From contig DVIV01000044.1 in NCBI GenBank assembly GCA_018710985.1, positions 62,001-126,000 on the forward strand: a stretch of 64,000 nucleotides of DNA. Direction: 5' to 3'. Every line of letters starts with the position of its first letter. Position 1 is the first letter of the stretch. The notes under the pieces are model-generated. The model saw only the letters and a list, made by a program, of their open reading frames with translations. It did not search any database and was not told the DNA's origin. The translations under genes and the position numbers were made by a program. This DNA is from Candidatus Limiplasma pullicola (GTDB lineage Bacteria; Bacillota; Clostridia; Christensenellales; Aristaeellaceae). Positions 55,321 to 64,000 of this stretch are shown here, piece after piece.

Positions 55321-55722
55321 TTACCAGATGTAGGCGAGCACTTCGCCGCCGATCATTTGCTTGCGGGCTTCGCGGTCCGTCATCAGCCCCTTGGAGGTGG
55401 AGATGATGGCGATGCCCAGGCCGCCCAGCACCTTGGGCAGCTCCTCGGACCTGGCGTAGACGCGAAGGCCGGGCTTCGAGATGCGCTTGAGGCCGGCGAT
55501 CACGGGCTGCTGCTTGCCGTTGACATATTTCAGGACGATCTTGATGCTGCCCTGGGGGCCGTCATCGATGAAATCGACCGACTTGACATAACCTTCCGCC
55601 AAGAGGATCTTGGCGATCGCCTTCTTGGTGTTGCTGGCGGGCAGAACGACGGCGTCGTGCTTGGCGATCTGCGCATTGCGGATGCGGGTCAGCATATCGG
55701 CGATGGGATCATTCACAACCAT
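55321..55722 (-). CDS. rpsH: 30S ribosomal protein S8
   Basis: A 133-residue protein starting [18 protein letters not shown] and ending [19 protein letters not shown], with STSKGLM in the C-terminal rRNA-binding part. S8 binds helix 21 of 16S rRNA and in many bacteria represses the spc operon. A 53-codon upstream extension that overlaps rpsZ is rejected; GGAAGGAGG lies before this ATG. Confidence 0.97.
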   Translation of the reverse strand: MVVNDPIADMLTRIRNAQIAKHDAVVLPASNTKKAIAKILLAEGYVKSVDFIDDGPQGSIKIVLKYVNGKQQPVIAGLKRISKPGLRVYARSEELPKVLGGLGIAIISTSKGLMTDREARKQMIGGEVLAYIW

Positions 55723-55750
55723 GATGGAACCTCCTTCCGTTCTTTCCCGC

Positions 55751-55936
55751 TTACCAACTGGCCTTGCGGACACCGGGGATTTGGCCCTTGTAGGCCAGCT
55801 CTCTGAAGCAGATACGGCAGATGCCGTACTTGCGAAGCACCGAATGCGGGCGGCCACACAGGCGGCAGCGCGTATAGGCACGGGTGGAGAACTTGGGCGT
55901 TCTGGCCTGCTTGATTTTCATACTGGTCTTAGCCAT
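55751..55936 (-). CDS. rpsZ: 30S ribosomal protein S14, zinc (type Z) form
   Basis: A 61-residue protein with the zinc knuckle C-R-L-C and C-R-I-C ([10 protein letters not shown]...GICRIC, about 12 residues apart) and the [17 protein letters not shown] end. The short zinc form is typical of Gram-positive bacteria. It lies between rplE and rpsH as expected. Confidence 0.97.
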   Translation of the reverse strand: MAKTSMKIKQARTPKFSTRAYTRCRLCGRPHSVLRKYGICRICFRELAYKGQIPGVRKASW

Positions 55937-55957
55937 GTTTCTTGCTCCTCCCTTTCC

Positions 55958-56500
55958 TTACTGCGCGAACGGCATCCCCAGCAGACGAAGCAGCTCCTTG
56001 CACTCCTCGTCGGTCTGGGCGGTCGTAACGAAGATCATTTCCATGCCGCGGATCTTTTCCACCTTGTCGTACTCGATTTCGGGGAAGAGAAGCTGCTCAC
56101 GGATACCCAGGGCGTAGTTGCCGCGGCCGTCAAAGGCCTTGTCGCTCACGCCGCGGAAGTCGCGCACGCGGGGAAGGGCGATGTTGACCAGCTTATCCAT
56201 GAACTCTTCCATGCGGGAGCCGCGGAGGGTCACCTTGGCGCCCACGTTCATGCCCTCGCGCAGCTTGAAGTTGGCGATGGACTTGCGGGCCTTGGTCACC
56301 AGCGGCTGCTGGCCGGCGATGGCGGCCAGTTCCTTGACGGCCACTTCCAGCGCCTTGGGGTTGTCCTTGCAGTCGCCCAGGCCCATGTTGATGACGATCT
56401 TGGAGAGCTTGGGGATCTGCATGGGGTTTTTGTAGCCGAACTTCTGCTGGAGGGCAGGCACGGCTTCATTGAGGTACTTTTCCTTAATGCGAGTAGCCAT
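55958..56500 (-). CDS. rplE: 50S ribosomal protein L5
   Basis: A 180-residue 5S-RNA and P-site-tRNA-contacting protein. Landmarks are [62 protein letters not shown], and [15 protein letters not shown] at the end. GGTAAGGTAA precedes the ATG. Typical length. Confidence 0.97.
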   Translation of the reverse strand: MATRIKEKYLNEAVPALQQKFGYKNPMQIPKLSKIVINMGLGDCKDNPKALEVAVKELAAIAGQQPLVTKARKSIANFKLREGMNVGAKVTLRGSRMEEFMDKLVNIALPRVRDFRGVSDKAFDGRGNYALGIREQLLFPEIEYDKVEKIRGMEMIFVTTAQTDEECKELLRLLGMPFAQ

Positions 56501-56513
56501 TTACCTTACCTCC

Positions 56514-56876
56514 TCAGTCAATATCCGCTTTGCAGCGCTTGCAGACGCGGACGATTTTCTTCTTCTTGGAGCCGTCCTCGCGCTCCACCTCGGTTACGCG
56601 GTGGGCGACGCGGGTGGCCTTGCCGCACTTGGGGCAGACGAGCATCACGTTGGAGGCGTCGATGGCGCGCTCCTTCTGGAAGATGCCGCCCTGCTGGCCC
56701 TGACGGCGGGGCTTCTGGTGCTTGGTGACGTAGGCGACGCCCTCGACGATCACCTTGCCGGCCTTGGGGTCGACGGTCAGGATCTTGCCCTGCTTGCCCT
56801 TGATGGCCTTATCGCCGTCCTTGGGACCGGAGATGACGACGACCTGGTCGTTCTTTTTGACATGAACCTTATTCAT
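56514..56876 (-). CDS. rplX: 50S ribosomal protein L24
   Basis: A 120-residue protein: KOW motif [39 protein letters not shown], and a C-terminal [14 protein letters not shown]...VCKRCKADI pair of Cys dyads. It is about 15 residues longer than many L24 proteins because of a charged [10 protein letters not shown] insertion between the dyads. L24 starts 50S assembly. Confidence 0.96.
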   Translation of the reverse strand: MNKVHVKKNDQVVVISGPKDGDKAIKGKQGKILTVDPKAGKVIVEGVAYVTKHQKPRRQGQQGGIFQKERAIDASNVMLVCPKCGKATRVAHRVTEVEREDGSKKKKIVRVCKRCKADID

Positions 56877-56892
56877 TCGTCAATCCTCCCAA

Positions 56893-57261
56893 TTACAGCA
56901 CTTCGGGAGCCAGCGAAACGATCTTCATGAAGTCCTTCTCGCGCAGCTCGCGGGCAACAGGTCCAAAGATACGGGTGCCACGGGGCATTTTCTGGTCGTT
57001 GATAATGACGGCGGCGTTGTCGTCAAAGCGGATATAGCTGCCGTCGGGACGGCGCTTCTGCTTGCGCATGCGGACGACCACGGCCTTGACCACGTCGCCC
57101 TTTTTCACGGCGCCGCCGGGGGTGGCGCTCTTGACGCTGGCCACGATCACGTCGCCGATGGAGCCGTCACGGCGGAAGGAACCGCCGAGCACGCGGATGC
57201 ACATGATTTCCTTGGCGCCGGAGTTATCGGCCACCTTGAGTCGCGTTTGCGGCTGGATCAT
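56893..57261 (-). CDS. rplN: 50S ribosomal protein L14
   Basis: A 122-residue protein starting [20 protein letters not shown] and containing [15 protein letters not shown] and [21 protein letters not shown] 29-codon upstream extension in the same frame is rejected by homology; AAGGAGG lies before this ATG. L14 contacts L19 and helix 14 of 16S rRNA. Confidence 0.97.
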   Translation of the reverse strand: MIQPQTRLKVADNSGAKEIMCIRVLGGSFRRDGSIGDVIVASVKSATPGGAVKKGDVVKAVVVRMRKQKRRPDGSYIRFDDNAAVIINDQKMPRGTRIFGPVARELREKDFMKIVSLAPEVL

Positions 57262-57378
57262 ACGGTTTTTCCTCCTTGTTGGAATCGGGAAAGCGGGGCG
57301 CTTTCCCGCGACTGTTGATTCGGAGCGCCCATCAGAGGCTTGGCACAAGGCCCTTTTGCCTGTGAGGGCTGCGGTATA

Positions 57379-57639
57379 TTACTTGGCCTTCTCTACGATT
57401 TCGACCAAGCGCCAGCGCTTGTCGCGGCTCAGCGGGCGGGTTTCCATCACGCGCACGCGGTCGCCGACGCCGCACTCGTTGTTTTCGTCATGGGCCTTGA
57501 GCTTGCTGGTCTGGTTCATAATCTTGCCATACAGCGGATGGCGCACGCGGGTCTTGATCTCCACGACGATGGTCTTGTCCATCTTGTCGCTGACGACCAC
57601 GCCCTCGCGGGTTTTGCGAAGTCCTCTCTGCTCAGACAT
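57379..57639 (-). CDS. rpsQ: 30S ribosomal protein S17
   Basis: An 86-residue OB-fold protein: [38 protein letters not shown] and [20 protein letters not shown]. The ATG seven codons inside the longer frame is chosen by homology; AAGGAGG lies 11 nt upstream. A 117-nt gap separates it from rplN, the longest in this stretch, and holds no gene. Confidence 0.97.
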   Translation of the reverse strand: MSEQRGLRKTREGVVVSDKMDKTIVVEIKTRVRHPLYGKIMNQTSKLKAHDENNECGVGDRVRVMETRPLSRDKRWRLVEIVEKAK

Positions 57640-57672
57640 TGAAGCGGTTGCCTCCTTCATTTACTTAGGCCC

Positions 57673-57873
57673 TTAGCGGGCGTCCTTGAGTTCCTGCTCG
57701 CGAAGGATGGTCATGCAGCGGGCGATGTCGCGCTTGGTGCTGGCGATGACCGTGGTGTTCTGCAACTGACCGGTGGCAAGCTGGAAACGAAGGTTGAACA
57801 GCTCCGCCTTCAGTTCTCCGACCTTGTTTTCAAGCTCGGTCTTGTTCATGGCTCTTAGCTCCTTAGCCTTCAT
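57673..57873 (-). CDS. rpmC: 50S ribosomal protein L29
   Basis: A 66-residue two-helix protein: [40 protein letters not shown], ending [12 protein letters not shown]. It lies at the polypeptide exit tunnel and contacts SRP and trigger factor. Its ATG overlaps the rplP stop by four bases. Confidence 0.97.
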   Translation of the reverse strand: MKAKELRAMNKTELENKVGELKAELFNLRFQLATGQLQNTTVIASTKRDIARCMTILREQELKDAR

Positions 57874-58307
57874 TGTGCTTCACCACCCGCTTCTTTGTTG
57901 TCCTCACGCACGAGGATCTTGGTCTTGAGGGGCAGCTTGTGGGAGGCCAGACGCAGGGCCTCGCGCGCCACTTCCTCGGGAACGCCCGCGATCTCGAACA
58001 GAACGCGGCCGGGCTTGACCACCGCCACCCAGTACTCGGGAGAGCCCTTGCCCGAGCCCATGCGGGTCTCAGCGGGCTTTTCGGTAACGGGCTTGTCGGG
58101 GAAGATCTTGATCCACACCTGACCGCCGCGCTTGGTGTAGCGGGTCAGGGCGATACGGGCCGCCTCGATCTGCTGGGAGGTGATCCAGCTGGGCTCGGTG
58201 GCGACCAGGCCGAAATCGCCGTAGGCCAGGAAGTTGCCGCGCATGGCCTTGCCCTTCATGCGGCCACGGAAAACGCGACGGCGTTTCACTCTCTTAGGCA
58301 TCAACAT
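57870..58307 (-). CDS. rplP: 50S ribosomal protein L16
   Basis: A 145-residue protein: [19 protein letters not shown] near the start, [20 protein letters not shown] and [20 protein letters not shown]. It binds A-site tRNA. Two ATGs two codons apart are possible; the first has GGAGG at about 10 nt. Typical length. Confidence 0.97.
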   Translation of the reverse strand: MLMPKRVKRRRVFRGRMKGKAMRGNFLAYGDFGLVATEPSWITSQQIEAARIALTRYTKRGGQVWIKIFPDKPVTEKPAETRMGSGKGSPEYWVAVVKPGRVLFEIAGVPEEVAREALRLASHKLPLKTKILVREDNKEAGGEAQ

Positions 58308-58310
58308 AGC

Positions 58311-58985
58311 TTATTTGCCTCCTTCGGTTTTGGCGGCGACCGGCGCTTTCTTGGGCTTGGGAAGACGCTGTCCCTTGTACACCCAGACTTTGACGCCCAA
58401 GCGGCCATAGGTGGTCTTGGCTTCGGCGAAGCCGTAGTCGATGTCGGCGCGAAGCGTTTGCAGGGGGATGGAGCCCTCGTGATAGTGCTCGGTGCGGGCG
58501 ATATCCGCGCCGCCCAGACGGCCGCTCACGGTGGTCTTCATGCCCTTGGCGCCGGCGCGCATGGCGCGCTGCAGGCTCTGCTTCATGGCACGGCGGAAGG
58601 AGATGCGCTTCTCCAGCTGCTGGGCGATGTTTTCGGCCACGAGCTGGGCGTTGGTGTCAGGCACCTTGATCTCCATGATGTTGATGTTGGCAGGACGGCC
58701 CAGGAAGGCTTCGATGTCCTTCTTGAGCGCCTCGATGCCCGCGCCGCCGCGGCCGATGATCATGCCGGGCTTGGCGGTAAAGATGTTGATGGTCACGCGG
58801 TTGGCGCTGCGCTCGATATCGATGTGGCTGATACCGGTGGCGTAGTATTTCTTCTTGAGCATTTCGCGGAGCTTGTAATCCTCAACGAGGTTGTTCGCGA
58901 AATCCTTCTTGCCGGCATACCAGCGGGTGCTCCAGTTGAAGATCACGCCAACGCGAGCGCCGTGGGGATTTACTTTCTGTCCCAT
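58311..58985 (-). CDS. rpsC: 30S ribosomal protein S3
   Basis: A 224-residue protein: [22 protein letters not shown] domain with [17 protein letters not shown], and the C-terminal [20 protein letters not shown] and [13 protein letters not shown]3 forms part of the mRNA entry channel. AGGGAGG precedes the ATG. Confidence 0.97.
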   Translation of the reverse strand: MGQKVNPHGARVGVIFNWSTRWYAGKKDFANNLVEDYKLREMLKKKYYATGISHIDIERSANRVTINIFTAKPGMIIGRGGAGIEALKKDIEAFLGRPANINIMEIKVPDTNAQLVAENIAQQLEKRISFRRAMKQSLQRAMRAGAKGMKTTVSGRLGGADIARTEHYHEGSIPLQTLRADIDYGFAEAKTTYGRLGVKVWVYKGQRLPKPKKAPVAAKTEGGK

Positions 58986-59003
58986 TGATAAACCTCCCTT
59001 GGA

Positions 59004-59387
59004 TTACTTCTGGTCCAGCACCACGCTGATGTGGCTGGTGCGCTTGAGGATGGGGGACGCGCTGCCGCGGGAGCGGGCAACGTAGCGCTTGAGCGTGGGG
59101 CCGGGGTTGGCGTAGACTTCGGCGACGTAGAGGGACTTGCGGTCCATCTCGTTGTTGTTGACCGCGTTGGCGATGGCGCTGGAGAGCAGCTTGTGCACCA
59201 CGGGAGCGGCGGCCTTGGGGGTGTACTGAAGGATGGCGAGCGCGTCGTCCACATTCTTGCCGCGGATGAGGTCAATGACGATCTTGACCTTGCGGGAAGA
59301 GATGCGCACGTACTTGGCATGAGCGGCGGGACGAGTATCGCGGGCCGCCATGTGGGCTTGCGCCTTCTTCTGGGTATTGGTTGCCAT
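59004..59387 (-). CDS. rplV: 50S ribosomal protein L22
   Basis: A 127-residue protein: [40 protein letters not shown] and the tunnel beta-hairpin with [20 protein letters not shown]. Its loop lines the exit tunnel near the macrolide site. The N-terminus has about 15 more basic residues than short forms. Confidence 0.97.
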   Translation of the reverse strand: MATNTQKKAQAHMAARDTRPAAHAKYVRISSRKVKIVIDLIRGKNVDDALAILQYTPKAAAPVVHKLLSSAIANAVNNNEMDRKSLYVAEVYANPGPTLKRYVARSRGSASPILKRTSHISVVLDQK

Positions 59388-59406
59388 GGAAACTCACTCC
59401 TTCCGC

Positions 59407-59685
59407 TTACTTTTTGCCGGTGGCCTTTTCGCCGGCGTGACCGCGATACGTGCGGGTGGGGGCGAACTCGCCCAGCTTGTGGCCGACCATGTCCTCGGTG
59501 ATGTAGACGGGCACATGCTTGCGGCCGTCATGCACGGCGATGGTGTGGCCCACGAAATCCGGGAAGATGGTGGAGGACCTGGACCAGGTCTTGGCGACCG
59601 CCTTCTTGCCGGTGTTATTCATTTCAACGATACGCTTCATCAGCGCTTCGTTTACAAAAGGTCCCTTCTTGACGGAACGGCTCAT
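59407..59685 (-). CDS. rpsS: 30S ribosomal protein S19
   Basis: A 92-residue protein: [39 protein letters not shown] and [16 protein letters not shown]. It lies in the 30S head with S13. AGGAGG precedes the ATG. Confidence 0.97.
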   Translation of the reverse strand: MSRSVKKGPFVNEALMKRIVEMNNTGKKAVAKTWSRSSTIFPDFVGHTIAVHDGRKHVPVYITEDMVGHKLGEFAPTRTYRGHAGEKATGKK

Positions 59686-59718
59686 TGAGAGGCTTCCTCC
59701 TTCCTTGGATGCATGGGC

Positions 59719-60549
59719 TTACTTGCCCGCGCGCTTCACAATCATCTTGTTGGAGTACTTCTTGTGCTTGCGGGTCTTAAGTCCCAGCGCAACCTTGCCC
59801 CAGGGAGTCACAGGGGCGGGCATGCCAACGGGGCTCTTGCCCTCGCCGCCGCCATGCGGGTGATCGCAGGGGTTCATGACGACGCCGCGCACAGTGGGCC
59901 GGACGCCCATGTGGCGCTTGCGGCCAGCCTTGCCGATGCGCACGTTCTCGTGATCGGTGTTGCCCACGGTGCCGATGGTGGCCATGGCGTTCATGGGCAC
60001 CTTGCGCACCTCGCCGCTGGGCAGGCGGACCTGCGCGTACTGGCCTTCCTTGGCCATGAGCTGCGCGCTCATGCCGGCGGAGCGGACCATCTGGCCGCCG
60101 CGGCCGGGCTTGATCTCCAGGTTGTGGATCAGGGTGCCGACGGGGATGGCGGAGATGGGCAGCGCGTTGCCGGGCTTGATGTCAGCGGTAGCGCTGGAGA
60201 TGACGGTGTCGCCCACGTTCAGGCCAAGAGGCGCCAGGATGTAGCGCTTTTCGCCGTCCGCATAGTGGAGCAGGGCGATGAAGGCCGAGCGGTTGGGGTC
60301 GTACTCGATGGTAGCGACCTTGGCGGGGATGTCCAGCTTGTTGCGCTTGAAATCGATGATGCGGTACTTGACCTTGTTGCCGCCGCCCTGGTGGCGCACG
60401 GTGATCTTGCCCTGCTTGTTGCGGCCGGCGTTCTTCTTCTTGCACTCAAGCAGGCTCTTTTCCGGCTTGTTGGTGGTGATCTCCTCGTACGTCAGCACCG
60501 ACATGAAACGGCGGGCGGGCGAGGTCGGCTTATAAACTCGAATAGCCAT
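59719..60549 (-). CDS. rplB: 50S ribosomal protein L2
   Basis: A 276-residue protein: [39 protein letters not shown], and the peptidyl-transferase-centre region [19 protein letters not shown] with the conserved His, ending [33 protein letters not shown] precedes the ATG. Confidence 0.98.
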   Translation of the reverse strand: MAIRVYKPTSPARRFMSVLTYEEITTNKPEKSLLECKKKNAGRNKQGKITVRHQGGGNKVKYRIIDFKRNKLDIPAKVATIEYDPNRSAFIALLHYADGEKRYILAPLGLNVGDTVISSATADIKPGNALPISAIPVGTLIHNLEIKPGRGGQMVRSAGMSAQLMAKEGQYAQVRLPSGEVRKVPMNAMATIGTVGNTDHENVRIGKAGRKRHMGVRPTVRGVVMNPCDHPHGGGEGKSPVGMPAPVTPWGKVALGLKTRKHKKYSNKMIVKRAGK

Positions 60550-60570
60550 CGTGTCTTGTCCTCCCTGCTA

Positions 60571-60870
60571 TTAGTCAGCCATGCCTTCAAAGAACTCGAT
60601 GGGCTTGGAGTCCTTGGTGAGGGTCACATAGGCCTTTTTGATCTCCGGGGTGCGGCCGGAGGTGCGGCCCTGGCGCTTGATCTTGCCGATGGTGCGCAGG
60701 GTGTTGACCTTCTCGACCTTGATGTCCTTGAAGATGGCCTCAAGCGCGAGCTTGATCTCGGTCTTGTTGGCGCTCTTTTGCACTTCGAACACGTAGCGCT
60801 TGTCCGCGATGCCCTCGTAGGACGCTTCGGTCAGAACGGGGCGCAGGATGACGTCATGGGGATTTTTCAT
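60571..60870 (-). CDS. rplW: 50S ribosomal protein L23
   Basis: A 99-residue protein: NPHDVILRPVLTEASYEGI, YVFEVQKSANKTEIKLALEA and VKVEKVNTLRTIGKIKRQGR (the sequence reads IKVEKVN). It docks trigger factor and SRP at the tunnel exit. The ATG overlaps the rplD stop by four bases. Confidence 0.97.
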   Translation of the reverse strand: MKNPHDVILRPVLTEASYEGIADKRYVFEVQKSANKTEIKLALEAIFKDIKVEKVNTLRTIGKIKRQGRTSGRTPEIKKAYVTLTKDSKPIEFFEGMAD

Positions 60871-61490
60871 GCGTAAACCTCCTCTACGCCCTTGAGAGCA
60901 TCCTTGGTGAGGATGATCTTGCCGGCTTTCAGGATATCGTACACGTTGAGGGTGTTGACGTAGGAAGTCTGGAGCTTTTCGATGTTGCCGCTGGCGCGCA
61001 CGAGGGTCTCGTCGCGGCCGGGGAGCACCAGCATGGTCCAGCCCTTGAGGTCGAAGTTGCCCAGCACCTTGGCCATGAGCTTGGTCTTGGGCTCGGCGAG
61101 CTTGATCTCGTCCACCACGATGATCTCGCCGGCGTTGAGCTTGGAGGTCATGGCGCTCTTGAAGGCCAGGCGGCGGATCTTCTTGGGCACGTTGATGACG
61201 TAGTCGCGGGGCTTGGGCGCAAAGACGACGCCGCCGTGACGGAACTGCGGAGCGCGGTTGCCATGGTGACGCGCGTTGCCGGTGCCCTTCTGACGGTAGA
61301 TCTTACGGCCGCCGCCGCGGACCTCGCCGCGGGTGAGGGCGCTCTGCGTGCCCTGGCGCTGGTTGGCCAGAATGGAGCGGACGACCAGATGCATAGCGGC
61401 GGTGTTGATGGGAGCGGCAAAGAGCTCCTCGCTCAGCTCCACTTCGCCAATGGCCGCGCCTTCCATGTTATACAAAGAAGTCTTAGGCAT
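60867..61490 (-). CDS. rplD: 50S ribosomal protein L4
   Basis: A 207-residue protein: MPKTSLYNMEGAAIGEVELS, the tunnel loop with RGGGRKIYRQKGTGNARHHG, FAPKPRDYVINVPKKIRRLA, and a C-terminal Rossmann-like half. Besides its structural role, L4 represses its own operon in several bacteria by binding the S10 leader. The ATG seven codons into the longer frame is chosen by homology. Confidence 0.97.
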   Translation of the reverse strand: MPKTSLYNMEGAAIGEVELSEELFAAPINTAAMHLVVRSILANQRQGTQSALTRGEVRGGGRKIYRQKGTGNARHHGNRAPQFRHGGVVFAPKPRDYVINVPKKIRRLAFKSAMTSKLNAGEIIVVDEIKLAEPKTKLMAKVLGNFDLKGWTMLVLPGRDETLVRASGNIEKLQTSYVNTLNVYDILKAGKIILTKDALKGVEEVYA

Positions 61491-61546
61491 GGTGTTGATT
61501 TCCTCCTTCATAAAAGGGTACTTACATTTCCCAATGTGTGGCGCCG

Positions 61547-62188
61547 TTAAGCCTTGCAGGTGTTGCGCACCAGCAGAAGGCCGCCGTTGGGGCCGGGCAC
61601 CGCGCCCTTGATGAGGAGCAGGTTGCGCTCAGCGTCCACCCGGACGATCTCCAGGTTCTGGACGGTCACGCGCTCCACGCCGTAATGGCCGGGCATGTGC
61701 TTGTTCTTGAACACGCGGGAGGGGTCGGAGTTGGCGCTCATGGAGCCCACGCCGCGATGATACTTGGAGCCGTGGGCCATGGGGCCGGTGTGCTGGTTCC
61801 AGCGCTGGATGGTACCGGTGAAGCCGTGGCCCTTGCTCACGCCGCTGACATCGATCTTCTCGCCAGCCTCAAACTGGGAAACGGTCAGCTCGTTGCCCAC
61901 TTCCAGCTCGGCCACGTTATCCAGGCGGAACTCGCGCAGGTAACGGGTGGGGGCGACGCCGGCCTTCTTGAAATGGCCCGTGAGGGGCTTGTTGACCAGC
62001 TTCTTGGCGCGGTTTTCCGCATAGGTGTCAAAGCCGACCTGCACGGCGTCGTAACCGTCGGACTCGGTGGTCTTCTTCTGCACGACCTTGCAGGGGCCGG
62101 CCTCCACCACGGTCACGGGCACGAGGCGGCCGTCATCGGTGAAAACCTGCGTCATGCCGATCTTCTTACCTACGATCGCTTTCTTCAT
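61547..62188 (-). CDS. rplC: 50S ribosomal protein L3
   Basis: A 213-residue protein: [60 protein letters not shown] and the RNA loop [19 protein letters not shown]. It initiates 50S assembly and reaches the peptidyl-transferase centre. The ATG follows an AGGAGG-type site. Confidence 0.98.
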   Translation of the reverse strand: MKKAIVGKKIGMTQVFTDDGRLVPVTVVEAGPCKVVQKKTTESDGYDAVQVGFDTYAENRAKKLVNKPLTGHFKKAGVAPTRYLREFRLDNVAELEVGNELTVSQFEAGEKIDVSGVSKGHGFTGTIQRWNQHTGPMAHGSKYHRGVGSMSANSDPSRVFKNKHMPGHYGVERVTVQNLEIVRVDAERNLLLIKGAVPGPNGGLLLVRNTCKA

Positions 62189-62206
62189 GATGTCGTACCT
62201 CCTGCA

Positions 62207-62521
62207 TTAGTTATTGAGCTTGATTTCGATTTCGACGCCGGCAGGAAGATCCAGCTTCATCATGGCATCGACCGTGCGGGGGTTGGGATTGTGAATATCG
62301 ATGAGGCGCTTGTGGGTGCGCATCTCGAACTGCTCGCGGCTATCCTTGTACTTGTGGGGCGCGCGCAGGATGGTCACGATCTCCTTTTCCGTCGGCAGGG
62401 GAATGGGGCCCGAAACCTTCGCGCCCGTCCGCTTCGCGGTTTCCACGATCCGCTCGGAGGACTGATCGATCAGGTTGTGCTCGTAAGCCTTCAGCTTGAT
62501 ACGGATTTTCTGGTTGGCCAT
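62207..62521 (-). CDS. rpsJ: 30S ribosomal protein S10
   Basis: A 104-residue protein: [40 protein letters not shown] and [20 protein letters not shown]. It also acts as NusE in antitermination. It is the first gene of the long operon; AAGGAGG lies 8 nt before the ATG, and a structured leader of about 250 nt precedes it. Confidence 0.98.
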   Translation of the reverse strand: MANQKIRIKLKAYEHNLIDQSSERIVETAKRTGAKVSGPIPLPTEKEIVTILRAPHKYKDSREQFEMRTHKRLIDIHNPNPRTVDAMMKLDLPAGVEIEIKLNN

Positions 62522-62770
62522 TTTCGTTCCTCCTTGATTCGTCTCAAGTACACCGGGCCGGGTGTGTCCATCGGCCGCTTGTAAGCAGGCGAGGCAACCC
62601 TCGCCTTCCTTTTCCGCTTCGAACCCTTGCCGTGAGAGCGCTCAGGCCCTGGCCGCGGATCGCGCCCCGCGCGATGTCTCAAGTCCGTCGCCCGATTTCC
62701 GGGCTGGTCCACGATAATTACCCGCCATGGCCATGGCGGCAACTTACCGCTTCATCCCTAAACAGACAGC
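62522..62770 (-). promoter_or_regulatory. 5' leader of the S10 operon
   Basis: About 250 nt from the predicted transcription start to rpsJ without a convincing gene. It can form a hairpin at 62588-62605 (GGCGAGG, 4-nt loop, CCTCGCC) and another at 62550-62565 just before the ribosome site. A 9-base direct repeat (GTCTCAAGT on the plus strand) occurs at 62541-62549 and 62676-62684. In other Firmicutes the S10 leader carries an L4-binding autoregulatory structure; that role here is inferred. Confidence 0.6.
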
Positions 62771-62776
62771 TTCAGT

Positions 62777-62805
62777 AGTATAAAACAAAACGCCCCGAAA
62801 TGCAA
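62777..62805 (-). promoter_or_regulatory. Promoter of the S10-spc-rpmJ operon
   Basis: TTGCAT (complement of 62800-62805), 17-nt spacer, TATACT (complement of 62777-62782), with an AT-rich upstream stretch (62812-62836) that could act as an UP element. Confidence 0.75.
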
Positions 62806-62915
62806 GGGTTTTGCTAAAATTTTTTGGATTTTTGGGCCGCAAAGCATGGTGGCGCGGTCCTGTTAGGCGCTTGAAATGAACACGTTTTCGTGCGTGTCCA
62901 TTCATGCGTGAAATG

Positions 62916-63138
62916 GGGCGCGGCGAGACGCCGCGCCCACAGCTTGTCGAAAAAGTCCGGCTGCGCCGGCCTTTTCCGCCAGATACTTAAGAAATGTTTG
63001 CGCCCAGGGGCGCAAACTCCCCGCCCGCCCGGCAAAGCCGGGCGATACGAATGCACTTTGGAGGGCCTACGGGCCCTCCAAGCCTCCCGAAAGGGTTTGT
63101 CAGCAGTCTGTGGGCGCGGCGAGACGCCGCGCCCACAG
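62916..63138. repeat. Cluster of five or six hairpins in the S10 upstream gap
   Basis: No gene lies between 62806 and 63145. Perfect or near-perfect hairpins occur at 62916-62938 (10 bp, AGA loop), 62957-62969, 62996-63017 (9-10 bp), 63026-63044 (8 bp, AAA loop), 63058-63081 (10 bp, TACG loop closed by C-G) and 63108-63138 (14 bp, AGA loop). The first and last share the core GGGCGCGGCG-AGA-CGCCGCGCCC and are a repeated element. The last one sits 8 nt past the stop of the minus-strand membrane-enzyme gene and could end its transcript, though no T run follows. Confidence 0.72.
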
Positions 63139-63145
63139 CACCCTC

Positions 63146-64000
63146 TCAGTTGCAGAACACCGACACATACCGGGTTTCCAGCAGCGGAATGTAAAAGCCC
63201 GCCAGCTCGTCGCGCACGTCGAGCTGTTCCAGATTGCCTATGATGATCAGCGCATATTCCCCATCCTGCTCGAAGGCTTCCTTGCCGCCCGGCAGGCACA
63301 CCACGTCGCCGTAGAGCTCCGCCATGAACCGGTCCTCGTCGGCCCAGTCGGTCAGCGCGCTGCCATCCGCGTTTTTTTCGTTATACTGAATATACATATG
63401 CGCGCCTGCGTAGCTCTCCCGGTCCAGCAGCTCCATCATCGCCACCTGGTAGTGGTGGGGATTGACCGCCGTTGTGACGGTATTGATGTTCTGCCAGGCG
63501 CCTGCGACGCACAGGACGGCCGTGATCGCCGTCAGGGCCGCGCCCGTCCGGCGGACGCCCCTGCGTCCGCCGCGCGCCAGCAGCGCTTGAAGCAGCACGC
63601 CAAGCAGTACCGCCAGCGCTGTGAAGCTGGAAAAGACATACCAGTATTTTTTGAAGTTGGAAAAGGAAAAGACCACCGGCGGCACCATCAGCCAAAGCAG
63701 GCAGCCGATGACGGCGGAACGGGCCGCCGGAGAAAGCCGCGTCCGCGTGAGAACGAGCGCCAGGGCAGCCGCAACACACAGCGCCAGAGCCGTCAAAAAC
63801 CCGCGGTCACCCAAAAGATACTGGAAATACAGCAGCGGTCCGGAAGCGGTTCCGGAGGTCATCCGCTCCCCGATATCCACCGTGACGCCGGAGGTGAGAA
63901 ACGCCCAGCCGTCGTGCAGATACCGCGCCACAGCCCATGGGAGCACCGGCACGACGCCTACGGCGAGCAGCAGTCCCGCGCGCTTCCAGGTAATTTCCTT
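63146..64000 (-). CDS. Multipass membrane enzyme, GT39/PMT-like, C-terminal part
   Basis: The reading frame stays open to the right edge, so the gene is truncated; 284 codons are visible. It shows about five hydrophobic segments (including FLTALALCVAAALALVL, SAVIGCLLWLMVPPVVF and YVFSSFTALAVLLGVLLQAL) and then a soluble C-terminal domain of about 100 residues (YIQYNEKNADGSALTDWADE...ALIIIGNLEQLDVRDELAGF). FSFSNFKKYWYVF is a charged/aromatic loop like those of GT-C enzymes. The topology resembles the GT-C-like pair at 29.2-32.5 kb, but the catalytic N-terminal loop is outside the window, so the family call is tentative. Confidence 0.6.
   Translation of the reverse strand, partial: KEITWKRAGLLLAVGVVPVLPWAVARYLHDGWAFLTSGVTVDIGERMTSGTASGPLLYFQYLLGDRGFLTALALCVAAALALVLTRTRLSPAARSAVIGCLLWLMVPPVVFSFSNFKKYWYVFSSFTALAVLLGVLLQALLARGGRRGVRRTGAALTAITAVLCVAGAWQNINTVTTAVNPHHYQVAMMELLDRESYAGAHMYIQYNEKNADGSALTDWADEDRFMAELYGDVVCLPGGKEAFEQDGEYALIIIGNLEQLDVRDELAGFYIPLLETRYVSVFCN

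Noticed and set aside
62491-62742. A basic 83-codon frame overlapping the start of rpsJ
   Set aside because: It has no ribosome site, runs through the rpsJ ribosome site into another frame of that gene, and its Arg/Lys content comes from GC-rich leader structure.
62916-63138. CRISPR array
   Set aside because: The hairpins differ in sequence and spacing; only one element is repeated, twice, with no regular spacers or cas genes.

Overview
The window looks like chromosome of a GC-rich, anaerobic, Gram-positive-type Bacillota (Clostridia-like) bacterium. The grounds are: a Firmicutes-style S10/spc ribosomal block with a KOW protein between map and infA; zinc-type S14; ylxM-ffh; ferredoxin-dependent 2-oxoacid oxidoreductase genes; BlaI/M56 and WG-repeat genes; sigma-A promoters (TTGACA-17-TATAAT class); and strong AGGAGG ribosome sites. 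I saw no phage, transposase, integrase or CRISPR array. The species cannot be named from the sequence alone.

Layout. 1-2.2 kb: a BlaI-type repressor and a truncated M56 (BlaR1-like) sensor, divergent from a secreted propeller-like protein, with a nested operator between them. 2.2-4.5 kb: two GT2 glycosyltransferases. 4.5-10.5 kb: a minus-strand run with a TGS/uridine-kinase-like enzyme, a DEDDh exonuclease, a BaiN-like flavoprotein, an RpiR regulator, surE and a YvlD-like membrane protein. 10.7-14.9 kb: ylxM-ffh-rpsP-khpA-rimM-trmD plus a membrane protein. 15-21.2 kb: an SGNH hydrolase, topB, a histidine phosphatase, and a TVP38-response regulator-histidine kinase operon. 21.3-24.3 kb: a secreted M13 peptidase, tRNA-Arg(CCU) and a small secreted peptidoglycan-binding protein. 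24.5-29.1 kb: gyrB-gyrA. 29.2-32.5 kb: tandem GT-C-like membrane paralogues. 32.5-37.2 kb: a duplicated P-loop ATPase, a 796-residue modular secreted wall protein and a threonine-aldolase-like enzyme. 37.4-41.8 kb: a CtpE-like P-type ATPase, a divergent glutamine synthetase and an ANTAR regulator. 41.9-44.8 kb: korDABC-type oxidoreductase. 44.9-49.5 kb: a secreted M28 peptidase, a secreted candidate cysteine hydrolase, apgM and a WG-repeat protein.

49.6-62.8 kb is one long minus-strand translation operon reading rpsJ-rplC-rplD-rplW-rplB-rpsS-rplV-rpsC-rplP-rpmC-rpsQ-rplN-rplX-rplE-rpsZ-rpsH-rplF-rplR-rpsE-rpmD-rplO-secY-adk-map-KOW-infA-rpmJ. It starts at a clear promoter with a roughly 250-nt structured leader and stops at a terminator directly after rpmJ; the usual rpsM-rpsK-rpsD-rpoA-rplQ block is absent. 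62.9-64 kb holds a cluster of hairpins and the 3' part of another multi-pass membrane enzyme.

Most of the window is housekeeping. The less ordinary items are the BlaI operator architecture and its echo in the divergent promoter, the glutamine synthetase with substitutions at two normally invariant active-site positions, the oxoacid oxidoreductase alpha subunit with a roughly 90-residue helical tail, the secreted papain-like candidate, the duplicated ATPase with a decayed second P-loop, the modular wall protein with a conserved unnamed C-terminal domain, and several unusually perfect palindromes.
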